A DNA stretch of 60,997 nucleotides from Alphaproteobacteria bacterium (GTDB lineage: Bacteria; Pseudomonadota; Alphaproteobacteria; JAPYRI01): positions 1 through 60,997 of the forward strand of contig JAPYRI010000005.1 in the NCBI GenBank assembly GCA_029941135.1. Direction: 5' to 3'. A program made the translations under genes and the position numbers. The notes beneath the pieces were generated by a model. The model was not told the DNA's origin, searched no databases, and worked only from the letters and a program-made list of their open reading frames with translations. Positions 50,813-59,396 of this stretch are shown here, in pieces (the first letter of the stretch is position 1; each line of letters begins with the position of its first letter).

Positions 50813-52966
50813 GTGACCCTTCCCATTACTTACGCCCAATTATTGGAGACCAACAATCTGGTTCAGGCGTGCAACGACGAATCCTATTGGCTGTGCGTCA
50901 CCCGCACGGTACAAGAATCGAAGTTGTTCCCCGTACCCGCCTATATGTTGCTGTCCTACCTGATGGTCTACTACCGGTATCCTGAGCTGCTGCGCAAAAT
51001 CGAAACCAGCATGCGGGCTGAAGACATCGGCGACCGGTCACGCAACATGGGAATCAAAACCCAAGCGTCCCATATTGCCTGGTGCATGCCCGGATTTTAC
51101 CTTCTTGCGCGCGAATATCTGATCAGCATGGGCCTTATCCGTCCTCAAGACGGGGTCGAAGACTTGGTTTACCTGATGGATTTTTGGAAGCGGCATCAAC
51201 TGTCGTGGCATCGGAACGATGGTCACATCTCCAATAAGGAGTTCGGCCACCGGAGCCAAATCCTGCCTGAACGCCTGCTTCAAATTTTTGAAGCTGATTT
51301 ATTCGAATGCCGTCAGGGCGATAGCCTCCACGAAGCAGCGATGAAGTTCACGGCAACCGTCTCCCAGTATATTTTTCTCATTCACTGCGAAAGTCGAATC
51401 GGCCTCGCCAACACCGGGCCGTACAAGTTTGGTGACAACCGGGAGCTATTGGTCCGTGATTTTATGGACCTCTCCGAGGGCGACTATCCATGGATGGACG
51501 GGGTTGCAACCGACGTCCCCTACAACAATTTGACCATTCCCATGGTGGTCGAGGATTGCCATTTCTATTTGGTGGATGACTGGGCGAGCTTTGAATCCGA
51601 GCCCGAATTCAAAGCCGAGAAAGTCGTGAGCGTTGGCCTCTACACGTCGGACACGTTGAGTGAAGGCTACATGCCGGTCGGCATGGATAGCGCGGAAGAA
51701 CTCGCCAAAACTTTCGTCGATCTGAACGAGACCGTCAAAGAAGCCAGCGCCAAGCTGTGGAAGCGAATTGCCGGCTGGTCCCGGGAAGAGATGATGGACG
51801 CGGGCGCCCTCACCTATTTTTCGGTGATAAAGGACTTAGCCCACGTTGCCGGGGTTTATGAGTTCGATGATTGGATGACCATCGATGCGCGTGCCGAACG
51901 CTTCCGGCCTATATTGAATGATGAGTATGGCCGTGATTGCCTGGGTGAACTGCTCGGCTCGATGACCAACCCCAATCAACAGATAAATGAATATTCAATG
52001 ATGCAGCATTCCAATTTGCCGCAGCGTATGTTCTCCCACGTTCCCTATTCGATATTAGCGGACGGCGACTTCACCGCCACTTGCGGTAGAACGCAGGCAG
52101 GTACCAGTCACATGAGCGCCAAAACCGGTAAGTACCGAACGACACGGGGCTTGCTTGACTTGGACGACTACAATCGGCTTGCGCGCGATTTCACACCCAA
52201 GGTGTGTTCTGACAAATTTCGTTTCCTCGACGAAAATTGGGTCAAATACAATTACGACACGCCGCTTGCCGACGAACTTTACAGGGCGGAGCAAGAATCA
52301 TCTCGCAATCTGCAGGGCAAAGGCGCAGGTCTGAAGCGGGTTGACCTGCCACCTTCTCCCCCGCCAAGCGGCGATTTGCTCGCACTCCACGGATTAGCGA
52401 TCAAAAAGATGAGCACAGCTGACGTGGTTGCAGACATTCTTGGACTCGAGGTCACAGATGTATCAACCGCACTGGAAGCCGCCGTCGCTGCTCAGCAAGT
52501 TGCTATCGTAAGAGACGCCTTTATGTTGAAGCCTGCGGGGCAAGCGGCGCTCGACGCAGCCTACCCAAAAATGTTCGCGGGTTTGCGGGCAAGCGAAGAT
52601 TTCGTTGCTGCTTACGAGCGATTCGAAGTTGTAAATAACGATTTGAAGCAGTTGATTACCGACTGGCAAACCCTGGAAATTGCAGGCTCGAGGGTGCCCA
52701 ATGATCACAGCAACAAAGACTACGATGACGGCATTATCGATCGCTTGGGTACCTTGCATGATCGTGCGGAAACTGTGCTGGATGTCTTAGCGTTGGCCGA
52801 AACCCGGCTCGGCCGCTACACCGACAAATTGCTGGTGGCGCTTGAGAAATCCGAAGATGGCGAAACAGATTTCGTGAGCGGGGCCCGGGTCGAGTCCTAT
52901 CACACGGTTTGGTTTGAGTTACACGAAGATTTGCTGCGGATTTTGGGCCAAGAGCGGGACGAGTAG
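50813..52966 (+). CDS. Large protein of unknown function in the swivel/dikinase operon
   Basis: A 717-residue, probably cytoplasmic protein that I do not recognise. The N-terminal 450 residues are mixed alpha/beta and rich in aromatic, His and Cys residues, for example QASHIAWCMPGFYLLARE, FLIHCESRIGLANTGPY, MVVEDCHFYLVDDW and TCGRTQAGTSHMSAK. A Pro-rich linker near residue 510 (PPSPPPSGD) separates a helical C-terminal region that may contain a small winged-helix-like part (about 520-570) and a long coiled coil. It begins 18 bases after the swivel gene and ends 6 bases before the dikinase-like gene, so it is probably part of the same enzyme, perhaps the substrate-binding subunit. Confidence 0.75.
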   Translation: MTLPITYAQLLETNNLVQACNDESYWLCVTRTVQESKLFPVPAYMLLSYLMVYYRYPELLRKIETSMRAEDIGDRSRNMGIKTQASHIAWCMPGFYLLAREYLISMGLIRPQDGVEDLVYLMDFWKRHQLSWHRNDGHISNKEFGHRSQILPERLLQIFEADLFECRQGDSLHEAAMKFTATVSQYIFLIHCESRIGLANTGPYKFGDNRELLVRDFMDLSEGDYPWMDGVATDVPYNNLTIPMVVEDCHFYLVDDWASFESEPEFKAEKVVSVGLYTSDTLSEGYMPVGMDSAEELAKTFVDLNETVKEASAKLWKRIAGWSREEMMDAGALTYFSVIKDLAHVAGVYEFDDWMTIDARAERFRPILNDEYGRDCLGELLGSMTNPNQQINEYSMMQHSNLPQRMFSHVPYSILADGDFTATCGRTQAGTSHMSAKTGKYRTTRGLLDLDDYNRLARDFTPKVCSDKFRFLDENWVKYNYDTPLADELYRAEQESSRNLQGKGAGLKRVDLPPSPPPSGDLLALHGLAIKKMSTADVVADILGLEVTDVSTALEAAVAAQQVAIVRDAFMLKPAGQAALDAAYPKMFAGLRASEDFVAAYERFEVVNNDLKQLITDWQTLEIAGSRVPNDHSNKDYDDGIIDRLGTLHDRAETVLDVLALAETRLGRYTDKLLVALEKSEDGETDFVSGARVESYHTVWFELHEDLLRILGQERDE

Positions 52967-52972
52967 TTCGGA

Positions 52973-54700
52973 ATGGAGTCGGCTGAGAACAAGAGGTCCG
53001 AGAACAAATGGGTAATGCGGCTCGACGGTGCGACCTTGCCCGACCGCGATCTGATCGGCGGTAAGGCGTGGAGCATAGCACGCCTGCGCAACCTGGGCTT
53101 GCCCACTTCACCCGCCGTTGCGGCTACCACCGAGGCATGCCGTGCCTTTATGAAAACTGGTGATCTCCCCGCTGGCCTGATGGACGAGCTTCGTGTCGGC
53201 ATTGAAGAGATTGAACACGAGACCGGACGAAAGTTTGGTGGCACTGAACATCCCTTGCTGGTCGCGGTCAGATCGGGTGCGCCGATCAGCATGCCAGGCA
53301 TGATGGACACAGTGCTCAATTTAGGCATGACAGATGCGGTCGAACTGGCACTGGCACAAGAAAGCGGCGATCCGGAATTTGCCGCCGACACCCGGCGTCG
53401 ATTTCTCGAACTTTACGACACCATTGTGCTCAAAAATTCCGGTGCCGAGGTGCCGGAAACTGCCGACGCGCAGTTGGCAGGTGCCGTACGCGCCGTGTTT
53501 GAGTCGTGGAATTCCCGGCGCGCTAAACGTTATCGCAAACACAACGGCATCCCCGACGACCTTGGTACAGCGGTTACAATTCAGGCCATGGTGTTCGGAA
53601 ACCTAGACGATCAGAGCGGCACTGGTGTTTTATTCAGCCGCAATCCCTTGACCGGCGACCCCGCACCCTACGGCGAATATCTCGCTTGTGCGCAAGGAGA
53701 AGACGTGGTGTCAGGCAAAGTGACGCCGCAGCCGCTTTCCGCCCTAGAGGCCGCCCAACCGGGCGCCCACAAAGAATTGTTGAAGGCGGCCGCCTTATTG
53801 GAGTGTGAAAGCGGCGACGTTCAGGATATCGAGTTCACCATCCAACAGGGCAAATTGTATTTGCTCCAATCGCGGTCGGCCAAAAGATCGCCCTCTGCGG
53901 CCGTTCGCTTTGCCATCGATTTCGTGCGCGAAGGAAAGATCGACAAAAGTGAAGCCTTGCGCCGGGTGACATCCGAACAAATACGCACTTTGCTTCGCCC
54001 GCGTCTTGAAGACGGAGCTGACAACCGCCCTAAGCCTGTCGCGGTAGGTGAAGCTGCTTGTCAGGGTGTTGGTGTTGGTGTTGTCGTGACCGCCGCGGAC
54101 AGCGCCGAGGCCGAAGCCGCAAAGGGCCACAAAGTTATACTTGCCCGCCCCACCACCAGCCCCGAAGACGTGCATGGCATGCTGGTTGCCGAAGCCGTCA
54201 TCACCGAACAAGGGGGGCCAACTTCCCATGCAGCGGTGGTCAGTCGGGCGTTGGGTTTACCCTGTGTGGTCGGATGCGGCGATGGTGCGTTGACCAACCT
54301 CGGTGGCCAGACTGTCACCGTGGATGGCGAAAAAGGGCACGTTTATGACGCGGTATTACCGGTAAAAGTGCCGGACGAAAGGGAAGAAGGCGGCCTCAGC
54401 GACCTCATTAATTGGGCTTCTGAGATTTCCCCCGTGGTGGTGTACAGCGCTTCTGACGCCCTACCTGAAAGTCTAGGTGATGCCGACATTGTTGATTTGG
54501 ATCACTTGACCGATGGTGAAGACTCCGATCATATCGCTCGCTTACTTAATGGTGCGATTGCTGCCCGGGGCAGCATCCTGAATTCGGACGCAGGCGTGTC
54601 CGCCGCGATAAGATCCGGTGTCAAAACCATCATTGTCCGCCACACCCTACCGGCCCTCCTGGCCGCGTGCGCGAATACGGATACCATTACAGAAACTTGA
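52973..54700 (+). CDS. Pyruvate-phosphate-dikinase-like protein lacking the PEP-binding barrel
   Basis: A 575-residue protein with the ATP-grasp domain of PPDK (about residues 20-330: LIGGKAWSIARLRNLGLP, AVRSGAPISMPGMMDTVLNLG, TGVLFSRNPLTGDP, QDIEFTIQQGKLYLLQSR) and the phosphohistidine domain (about 355-460) with His419 in EQGGPTSHAAVVSRALGLP. Complete PPDK continues with an alpha/beta barrel of over 300 residues that binds pyruvate; here only about 115 unrelated residues follow. It should therefore hydrolyse ATP and phosphorylate its histidine but hand the phosphate to a non-pyruvate acceptor. It follows the 717-residue gene by 6 bases. Confidence 0.88.
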   Translation: MESAENKRSENKWVMRLDGATLPDRDLIGGKAWSIARLRNLGLPTSPAVAATTEACRAFMKTGDLPAGLMDELRVGIEEIEHETGRKFGGTEHPLLVAVRSGAPISMPGMMDTVLNLGMTDAVELALAQESGDPEFAADTRRRFLELYDTIVLKNSGAEVPETADAQLAGAVRAVFESWNSRRAKRYRKHNGIPDDLGTAVTIQAMVFGNLDDQSGTGVLFSRNPLTGDPAPYGEYLACAQGEDVVSGKVTPQPLSALEAAQPGAHKELLKAAALLECESGDVQDIEFTIQQGKLYLLQSRSAKRSPSAAVRFAIDFVREGKIDKSEALRRVTSEQIRTLLRPRLEDGADNRPKPVAVGEAACQGVGVGVVVTAADSAEAEAAKGHKVILARPTTSPEDVHGMLVAEAVITEQGGPTSHAAVVSRALGLPCVVGCGDGALTNLGGQTVTVDGEKGHVYDAVLPVKVPDEREEGGLSDLINWASEISPVVVYSASDALPESLGDADIVDLDHLTDGEDSDHIARLLNGAIAARGSILNSDAGVSAAIRSGVKTIIVRHTLPALLAACANTDTITET

Positions 54701-54710
54701 GGATTGTGGC

Positions 54711-55193
54711 TTGGATCAAACAAAGAACAATATTCGTGCGCTAGTAAGATTGTTCGAGCAATCGGACTGGGATGAACTACGCGTTGAAACCAAAGACTTA
54801 AAGCTCGTAATTTCGAAAAATGCGAACGCACCTGGCCTGACGGTTTTAGAGAATGCACCACGCACACGATTGCCCAGTACCGCGGACGCCGAAATCACGG
54901 ATGCGACTGAACCCGCCGCCAAAAGCGAACCGGCTGAAATTCCTGAAGGATTGGTGGCGGTGCGGGCACCCAATTTGGGCACCTTTTGGCGCGCCCCCAA
55001 ACCTGGCGCCGCGCCCTATATCGAAGTTGGGCAAAAAGTAAATGCCGACACGATGGTGTGCTTGATCGAAGTGATGAAGTTGTTCACCCCAATAAATGCG
55101 GGAATTGCTGGCACCGTCGTCGAACTTGTCGCTGAGAACAGCGCCATGGTCGAATACGGCGATACCCTTGTCCTCATTGATCCCAGCACTTGA
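54711..55193 (+). CDS. Biotin carboxyl carrier protein
   Basis: A 160-residue AccB-like carrier from a TTG at 54711, with GAGGA 7 bases upstream. The N-terminal helix region (about residues 1-35, ALVRLFEQSDWDELRVETKD) resembles the AccB N-terminus, then an Ala/Glu-rich linker leads to the biotinyl domain (about 80-158). The biotinylated residue is Lys123 in LIEVMKLFTPI; Val replaces the more usual Ala in EAMK. It should swing carboxybiotin between the next two gene products. It starts 10 bases after the dikinase-like gene, tying both modules in one message. Confidence 0.92.
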   Translation: MDQTKNNIRALVRLFEQSDWDELRVETKDLKLVISKNANAPGLTVLENAPRTRLPSTADAEITDATEPAAKSEPAEIPEGLVAVRAPNLGTFWRAPKPGAAPYIEVGQKVNADTMVCLIEVMKLFTPINAGIAGTVVELVAENSAMVEYGDTLVLIDPST

Positions 55194-55214
55194 TCTGGAC
55201 GAGCACCTAATCTC

Positions 55215-56585
55215 ATGAACCTCTCGCGTGTATTTGTCGCCAATCGGGGAGAAATCGCGGTGCGAGTGCTGCGCGCTTGTCGCAAGCTTGAGCTCTCTTC
55301 AGTAATTGGCGTGTCGGAGGCCGACCAGGAAAGCACCGGGGCAATGATGGCTGATCGTGCAATTGTTATAGGCCCAGCTCCCTCAAAGGACAGCTACCTC
55401 AAGCCAGACCTCATCGTTTCGGCAGCGGTAAACAGCGGTTGCGATGCGCTTCATCCTGGCTATGGTTTCTTGTCTGAACGCGGTGAACTGGCCGAAATGT
55501 GTGCCGAAAACGGGATCGCTTTCGTTGGCCCCACAGCCGATACCATTCGTAAAGTGGGCGATAAAATTTCTGCCAGGGAACTAGCCCGCGCGGCCGGAGT
55601 TCCCCTGGTTCCCGGATCCGGCGAAGTGTCCACTGTGGAGCAGGCCAAATCAGCGGCAAGCGACGTGGGTTATCCTATCGTACTGAAAGCGACCGCCGGC
55701 GGCGGCGGGCGTGGTATGGCAGTCGCCCGGGCGGACGAAGACATTGCGAGAACTTTCGACGCCGCGTCCTTAGAAGCCGAAGAAGCGTTCGGCGACGGCA
55801 CTCTTTACGTGGAACGCTTTGTTGAGAACGCCCGCCATGTGGAAGTTCAGATATTGGGTGACGGCAAAGGCAACGTGCTTCATTTCGGCGACCGGGATTG
55901 TTCAGCCCAGCGGCGTTATCAAAAAGTCGTGGAAGAAGCCCCCGCAACTGCTGTGCCGGATGATATTCGCACGAACATGCGTGAAGCTGCCGTGCGCTTG
56001 GCCAAAAGTATCAATTACCGCAATGCGGGCACCGTCGAATTTCTCTACGATCAAAACCACAATGCGTTCTACTTCATCGAAGTGAATGCGCGCATCCAAG
56101 TCGAACATCCGGTCACCGAAGAGATTACCGGCGTTGATCTGGTGGTCGCGCAACTCAAAATCGCGGCCGGCGAACCCCTCGGGTTAACTCAAGACATGAT
56201 CGCACTCAGCGGACACGCCATCGAATGCCGGATCAACGCCGAAATGCCGCTGCGGGACTTCGCGCCATCGCCTGGACGAATTACCGCCTGGTTGCCACCC
56301 GAGGGCGACGGCGTACGTGTCGATAGTCATTGCGAGCAGGGCTACACGGTTCCGCCCTATTATGACAGCATGATTGGGAAGCTGATCGTCCACGGCGCGA
56401 CCCGCACGGAAGCCATATCGCGCATGCGTGGCGCGCTCGCCGATTTCCGCATCGATGGCATACATACCAATACCCACTTGCAAGCCTTTCTGGTGGGCCA
56501 TCGGGATTTCAAAGACAATAAAATTAACACCAAATGGCTGGAGACAACTCTCCTGCCCGCGTATTCAAGCGTAATGGGAGATTAG
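55215..56585 (+). CDS. Biotin carboxylase subunit
   Basis: A 456-residue ATP-grasp biotin carboxylase of AccC/PycA size. Standard motifs are VFVANRGEIAVRVLRAC, HPGYGFLSERGELAEMC, TAGGGGRGMAVA (ATP-binding glycine loop), HFGDRDCSAQRRYQKVVEEAP and IEVNARIQVEHPVTEEITG, where the catalytic loop has Ala for the common Thr. It carboxylates biotin on the carrier protein using ATP and bicarbonate. The subunit composition BCCP-BC-CT looks like a split pyruvate-carboxylase type enzyme rather than acetyl-CoA carboxylase. It lies 21 bases after the carrier gene and 6 bases before the carboxyltransferase-like gene. Confidence 0.94.
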   Translation: MNLSRVFVANRGEIAVRVLRACRKLELSSVIGVSEADQESTGAMMADRAIVIGPAPSKDSYLKPDLIVSAAVNSGCDALHPGYGFLSERGELAEMCAENGIAFVGPTADTIRKVGDKISARELARAAGVPLVPGSGEVSTVEQAKSAASDVGYPIVLKATAGGGGRGMAVARADEDIARTFDAASLEAEEAFGDGTLYVERFVENARHVEVQILGDGKGNVLHFGDRDCSAQRRYQKVVEEAPATAVPDDIRTNMREAAVRLAKSINYRNAGTVEFLYDQNHNAFYFIEVNARIQVEHPVTEEITGVDLVVAQLKIAAGEPLGLTQDMIALSGHAIECRINAEMPLRDFAPSPGRITAWLPPEGDGVRVDSHCEQGYTVPPYYDSMIGKLIVHGATRTEAISRMRGALADFRIDGIHTNTHLQAFLVGHRDFKDNKINTKWLETTLLPAYSSVMGD

Positions 56586-56591
56586 ATCGGA

Positions 56592-58061
56592 ATGGCGGTA
56601 ATTGAGTTTCTTGATGAGACCATGCGAGACGGGCAGCAAAGCCTGTGGGGCATGCGCATGCAGGCGGGCATGGCGCTGCCCATTACCCCCACCATCGACA
56701 AGGTTGGTTTTCGGGTCGTTGACCTCACCGGCAGCTCCATGTTCGAAGTGCTGATCCGCCATTGCCAGGAAAACCCCTGGGAGGGCCTCGATCTATTAGT
56801 CAGTTCCATGCCCAACAGCAAAATCCGTGCGGGTATGCGCAGTAACGCGGCAGTGACCTTTGGGGTGACCCCCGACGCTTTAATGGATGTGTGGATGCAT
56901 CAGCTCTGCCGTCACGGCATCAAGAGCATGTGGATTTATGACGTCCTGTTCAACATCGACAAGACCTACCGATTGGCAAAGATCGCCAAGGAATATGATG
57001 TCGAAGTGGCGGGCGCGATCATGTTCACCATGAGCCCCGTGCACACCGACGCACACTACGCAGACAAGGCGCAGAAGCTCGCTGCATGCGCGGATATCGA
57101 CACCCTGTTACTCTACGACACGGCTGGCGTTTTGGGCCCGGAGCGTTTGCGCACCCTGGTGCCGGCTCTCATTGAGCAGGCCAACGGTAAGCCGATCGAA
57201 TTTCACTCGAACAATATACTGGGCGCGTCAGCCATTGCTTATCTGGAGGCGGTCAAGTTGGGCGTCACCATTTTGCATACTGCAAGTCGTCCCATGGCCA
57301 ACGGCCCTTCGGTGCCATCGACCGAGATTATGGTGCGGAACATCGAATTGCTAGGACACAGCCATGGTCTAGATACGTCGTTGTTGCCGCCCATTGCCGA
57401 ACATTTCGAAAAAGTTGCCTCAGCCGCCGGTTTCCCAACAGGCGTGCCCAATGAGTATGATTTGTTTTCAATCGAGCATCAGATCCCCGGCGGCATGGTC
57501 GGCACCTTTAAGGCCCAACTCGATCAGCACAAAATGCCGGAAAAACTGGACGAAGTGCTGGCAGAATCTGCCATCGTCCGGCGCGAACTGGGTTACCCTG
57601 GCATGGCGACCCCGTTTTCGCAATTGGTGGGCACGTTGGCGGTGCTGAACGTGGTGACCGGCAAGCGCTATACAGTCATCCCGGACGAGGTGATCCAATA
57701 CGCCGCCGGATACTACGGTGACCCGGTTGCACCGATCGATCCGAACGTATTGGACATCATTATGGGCTCGGCTCGCGCCAAGGAAATTCTGACCTCTCCG
57801 CCAGCCCAGCCCAGTCTTGAGGACTTAAGAAAAGAGTTCGGCACCGGCGATGACGACGACGAGCTCATCTTGCGGGCTCTGGTTCCCGAAGCCGATCTGG
57901 ATAAAATGCGCGCAGCCGGGCCAGTCAAACAAACTTATCCTATGCTGTCATCGCCAGAGCTTGAATACGCGCGCAAACTGATGGCCAGCACCAGCGCCAA
58001 TTTTCTTGAAATCGAAACCACCGACCTGTCGCTGTCGTTGCGCCGAGGCCCAAACTCTTAG
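56592..58061 (+). CDS. Carboxyltransferase-like DRE-TIM subunit with altered metal site
   Basis: A 489-residue protein similar to the carboxyltransferase subunit of pyruvate carboxylase and oxaloacetate decarboxylase. The start FLDETMRDGQQSLWGMRM keeps Asp8, Arg12, Asp13 and Gln16. Later ATPFSQLVGTLAVLNVV and PGGMVGTFKAQLDQH match. But the lysine carbamylated in pyruvate carboxylase (KDMAG context) is Tyr175 in LLYDTAG, and the HxH metal ligands are His205-Ser-Asn207. The acceptor is therefore probably not pyruvate. The C-terminal 60 residues are a domain of unknown role. It ends a block with gaps of 6 to 28 bases. Confidence 0.85.
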   Translation: MAVIEFLDETMRDGQQSLWGMRMQAGMALPITPTIDKVGFRVVDLTGSSMFEVLIRHCQENPWEGLDLLVSSMPNSKIRAGMRSNAAVTFGVTPDALMDVWMHQLCRHGIKSMWIYDVLFNIDKTYRLAKIAKEYDVEVAGAIMFTMSPVHTDAHYADKAQKLAACADIDTLLLYDTAGVLGPERLRTLVPALIEQANGKPIEFHSNNILGASAIAYLEAVKLGVTILHTASRPMANGPSVPSTEIMVRNIELLGHSHGLDTSLLPPIAEHFEKVASAAGFPTGVPNEYDLFSIEHQIPGGMVGTFKAQLDQHKMPEKLDEVLAESAIVRRELGYPGMATPFSQLVGTLAVLNVVTGKRYTVIPDEVIQYAAGYYGDPVAPIDPNVLDIIMGSARAKEILTSPPAQPSLEDLRKEFGTGDDDDELILRALVPEADLDKMRAAGPVKQTYPMLSSPELEYARKLMASTSANFLEIETTDLSLSLRRGPNS

Positions 58062-58128
58062 AGGGTGATTGCCCGGCCCCCTCAAGACCGCTAGGCTGGA
58101 TGGGTAGGACGCCAACGGGAGGGAAATT

Positions 58129-59349
58129 ATGGCGAATCCGAGCAAGACTCTGTTTTCCGGGTTGCGAATCCTCGACTTGACCCGGGCCGTCGCCGGACCC
58201 ACATGCACGCGCATGTTCTCTGAGCTGGGGGCGGACGTGATTAAAGTGGAGGCTTTTCCGGAAGGTGATCTGACCCGTCAGGTATCCAAAATCAGAAACG
58301 AGCGAAGTCTGTACTTCGTTCAGCAAAATCTTGGCAAAAAAAGCCTATGCGTTGATCTGCGCAATCCGAAAGGTCTGCAATTGGTCAAGGATTTAGTGCC
58401 ATTGGTCGATGTCGTGGTGCAAAACTTCAAGCCCGGGGTGATGGCGTCAATGGGGATGGCCTACGACGATCTGAAGGAGCTAAAGCAAGACATTATCTTG
58501 TGCTCGATATCGTCGCTCGGTCAGACCGGCTCACTTGCTGAAAAGCCCGGCTACGACATGATCGCCCAATCTTACGCGGGCGTAACATCGATGGTCGGTG
58601 ACCCGGACGATGCACCTTGCTTTCCCCAATTGGCGATCGGCGACGTCAGCACCGGTGTCATGGGAGCTTTCTCAGTGCTCGCCGCCCTCTATCACCGGGA
58701 CCGTACCGGCGAAGGTCAACACTTGGACGTGAGCATTCTCGACACTTACTACCATAGCCACGAAGCAAGCGTTCATCAGTACAGCGGCAGCAACGGTAAG
58801 ATCGAACCCAACAGAACCGGTCGCCATATGAATTATTTGGCCCCAGCCGGCGTTTTTCGCGCCAATGGAGGCTATATCACGATCATGTCTTTCCTCCATC
58901 ACTGGAAGGATTTATGCGCGGCAATGGACCGCCCCGAATTGGCAGAAGACGAAAGATTAGGAAACGATGAAGGCCGCCTCGAGAATTTGGATGAAGTCAT
59001 TGAGTTGATCGAAAGCTGGCTCCAGAATTTTCCGGACCGGGATACCGCAATGGACAAACTTGACGAATTTGGTGTGCCGGCGGGCCCTGTCTTAACGATC
59101 GCCGAAACAGTCGCCCATCCTCACCTTCGAGAGCGAGGGACTGTGCGCACAATTGATGATCGGATTGCGGGAAAATTCGAGATCCCCGGCTTGCCGCCGA
59201 AGTTCTCAAAGTTCCCCGACTTGCCCGAGTTCGATGCGCCTACTTTGGGTGAGCACAACGAAGAGATTATAACCAATATCCTGGGTCGTTCAGACGACGA
59301 GCTTGCTGAGTTAAGGAATGCCGGGATCCTAAAAGAGAAAAATATTTGA
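58129..59349 (+). CDS. CaiB/BaiF family (class III) CoA transferase, first copy
   Basis: A 406-residue class III CoA transferase. The N-terminus SGLRILDLTRAVAGPTCTRM and ELGADVIKVEAFPEGDLTR bind CoA; QNLGKKSLCVDLRNPKG, VQNFKPGVMASMGM and GYDMIAQSYAGVTSMVG follow, and the acyl-enzyme aspartate is in QHLDVSILDTYY. The family moves CoA between carboxylic acids without ATP. Length and motifs are complete. It is 67 bases after the carboxyltransferase-like gene and has a GGGAGGG ribosome-binding site. It is closely similar to the next gene along its full length. Confidence 0.92.
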   Translation: MANPSKTLFSGLRILDLTRAVAGPTCTRMFSELGADVIKVEAFPEGDLTRQVSKIRNERSLYFVQQNLGKKSLCVDLRNPKGLQLVKDLVPLVDVVVQNFKPGVMASMGMAYDDLKELKQDIILCSISSLGQTGSLAEKPGYDMIAQSYAGVTSMVGDPDDAPCFPQLAIGDVSTGVMGAFSVLAALYHRDRTGEGQHLDVSILDTYYHSHEASVHQYSGSNGKIEPNRTGRHMNYLAPAGVFRANGGYITIMSFLHHWKDLCAAMDRPELAEDERLGNDEGRLENLDEVIELIESWLQNFPDRDTAMDKLDEFGVPAGPVLTIAETVAHPHLRERGTVRTIDDRIAGKFEIPGLPPKFSKFPDLPEFDAPTLGEHNEEIITNILGRSDDELAELRNAGILKEKNI

Positions 59350-59396
59350 ACGAATAGCGGTTAATCGAATTCAATATTTAGGGGGAAGAAATTATC

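Noticed and set aside
52973-54700. Annotation as pyruvate phosphate dikinase
   Set aside because: The PEP/pyruvate-binding barrel is missing.
55215-58061. Annotation as ordinary two-subunit pyruvate carboxylase
   Set aside because: The carboxyltransferase-like subunit lacks the carbamylated lysine and one metal histidine, and a separate carrier protein is present.
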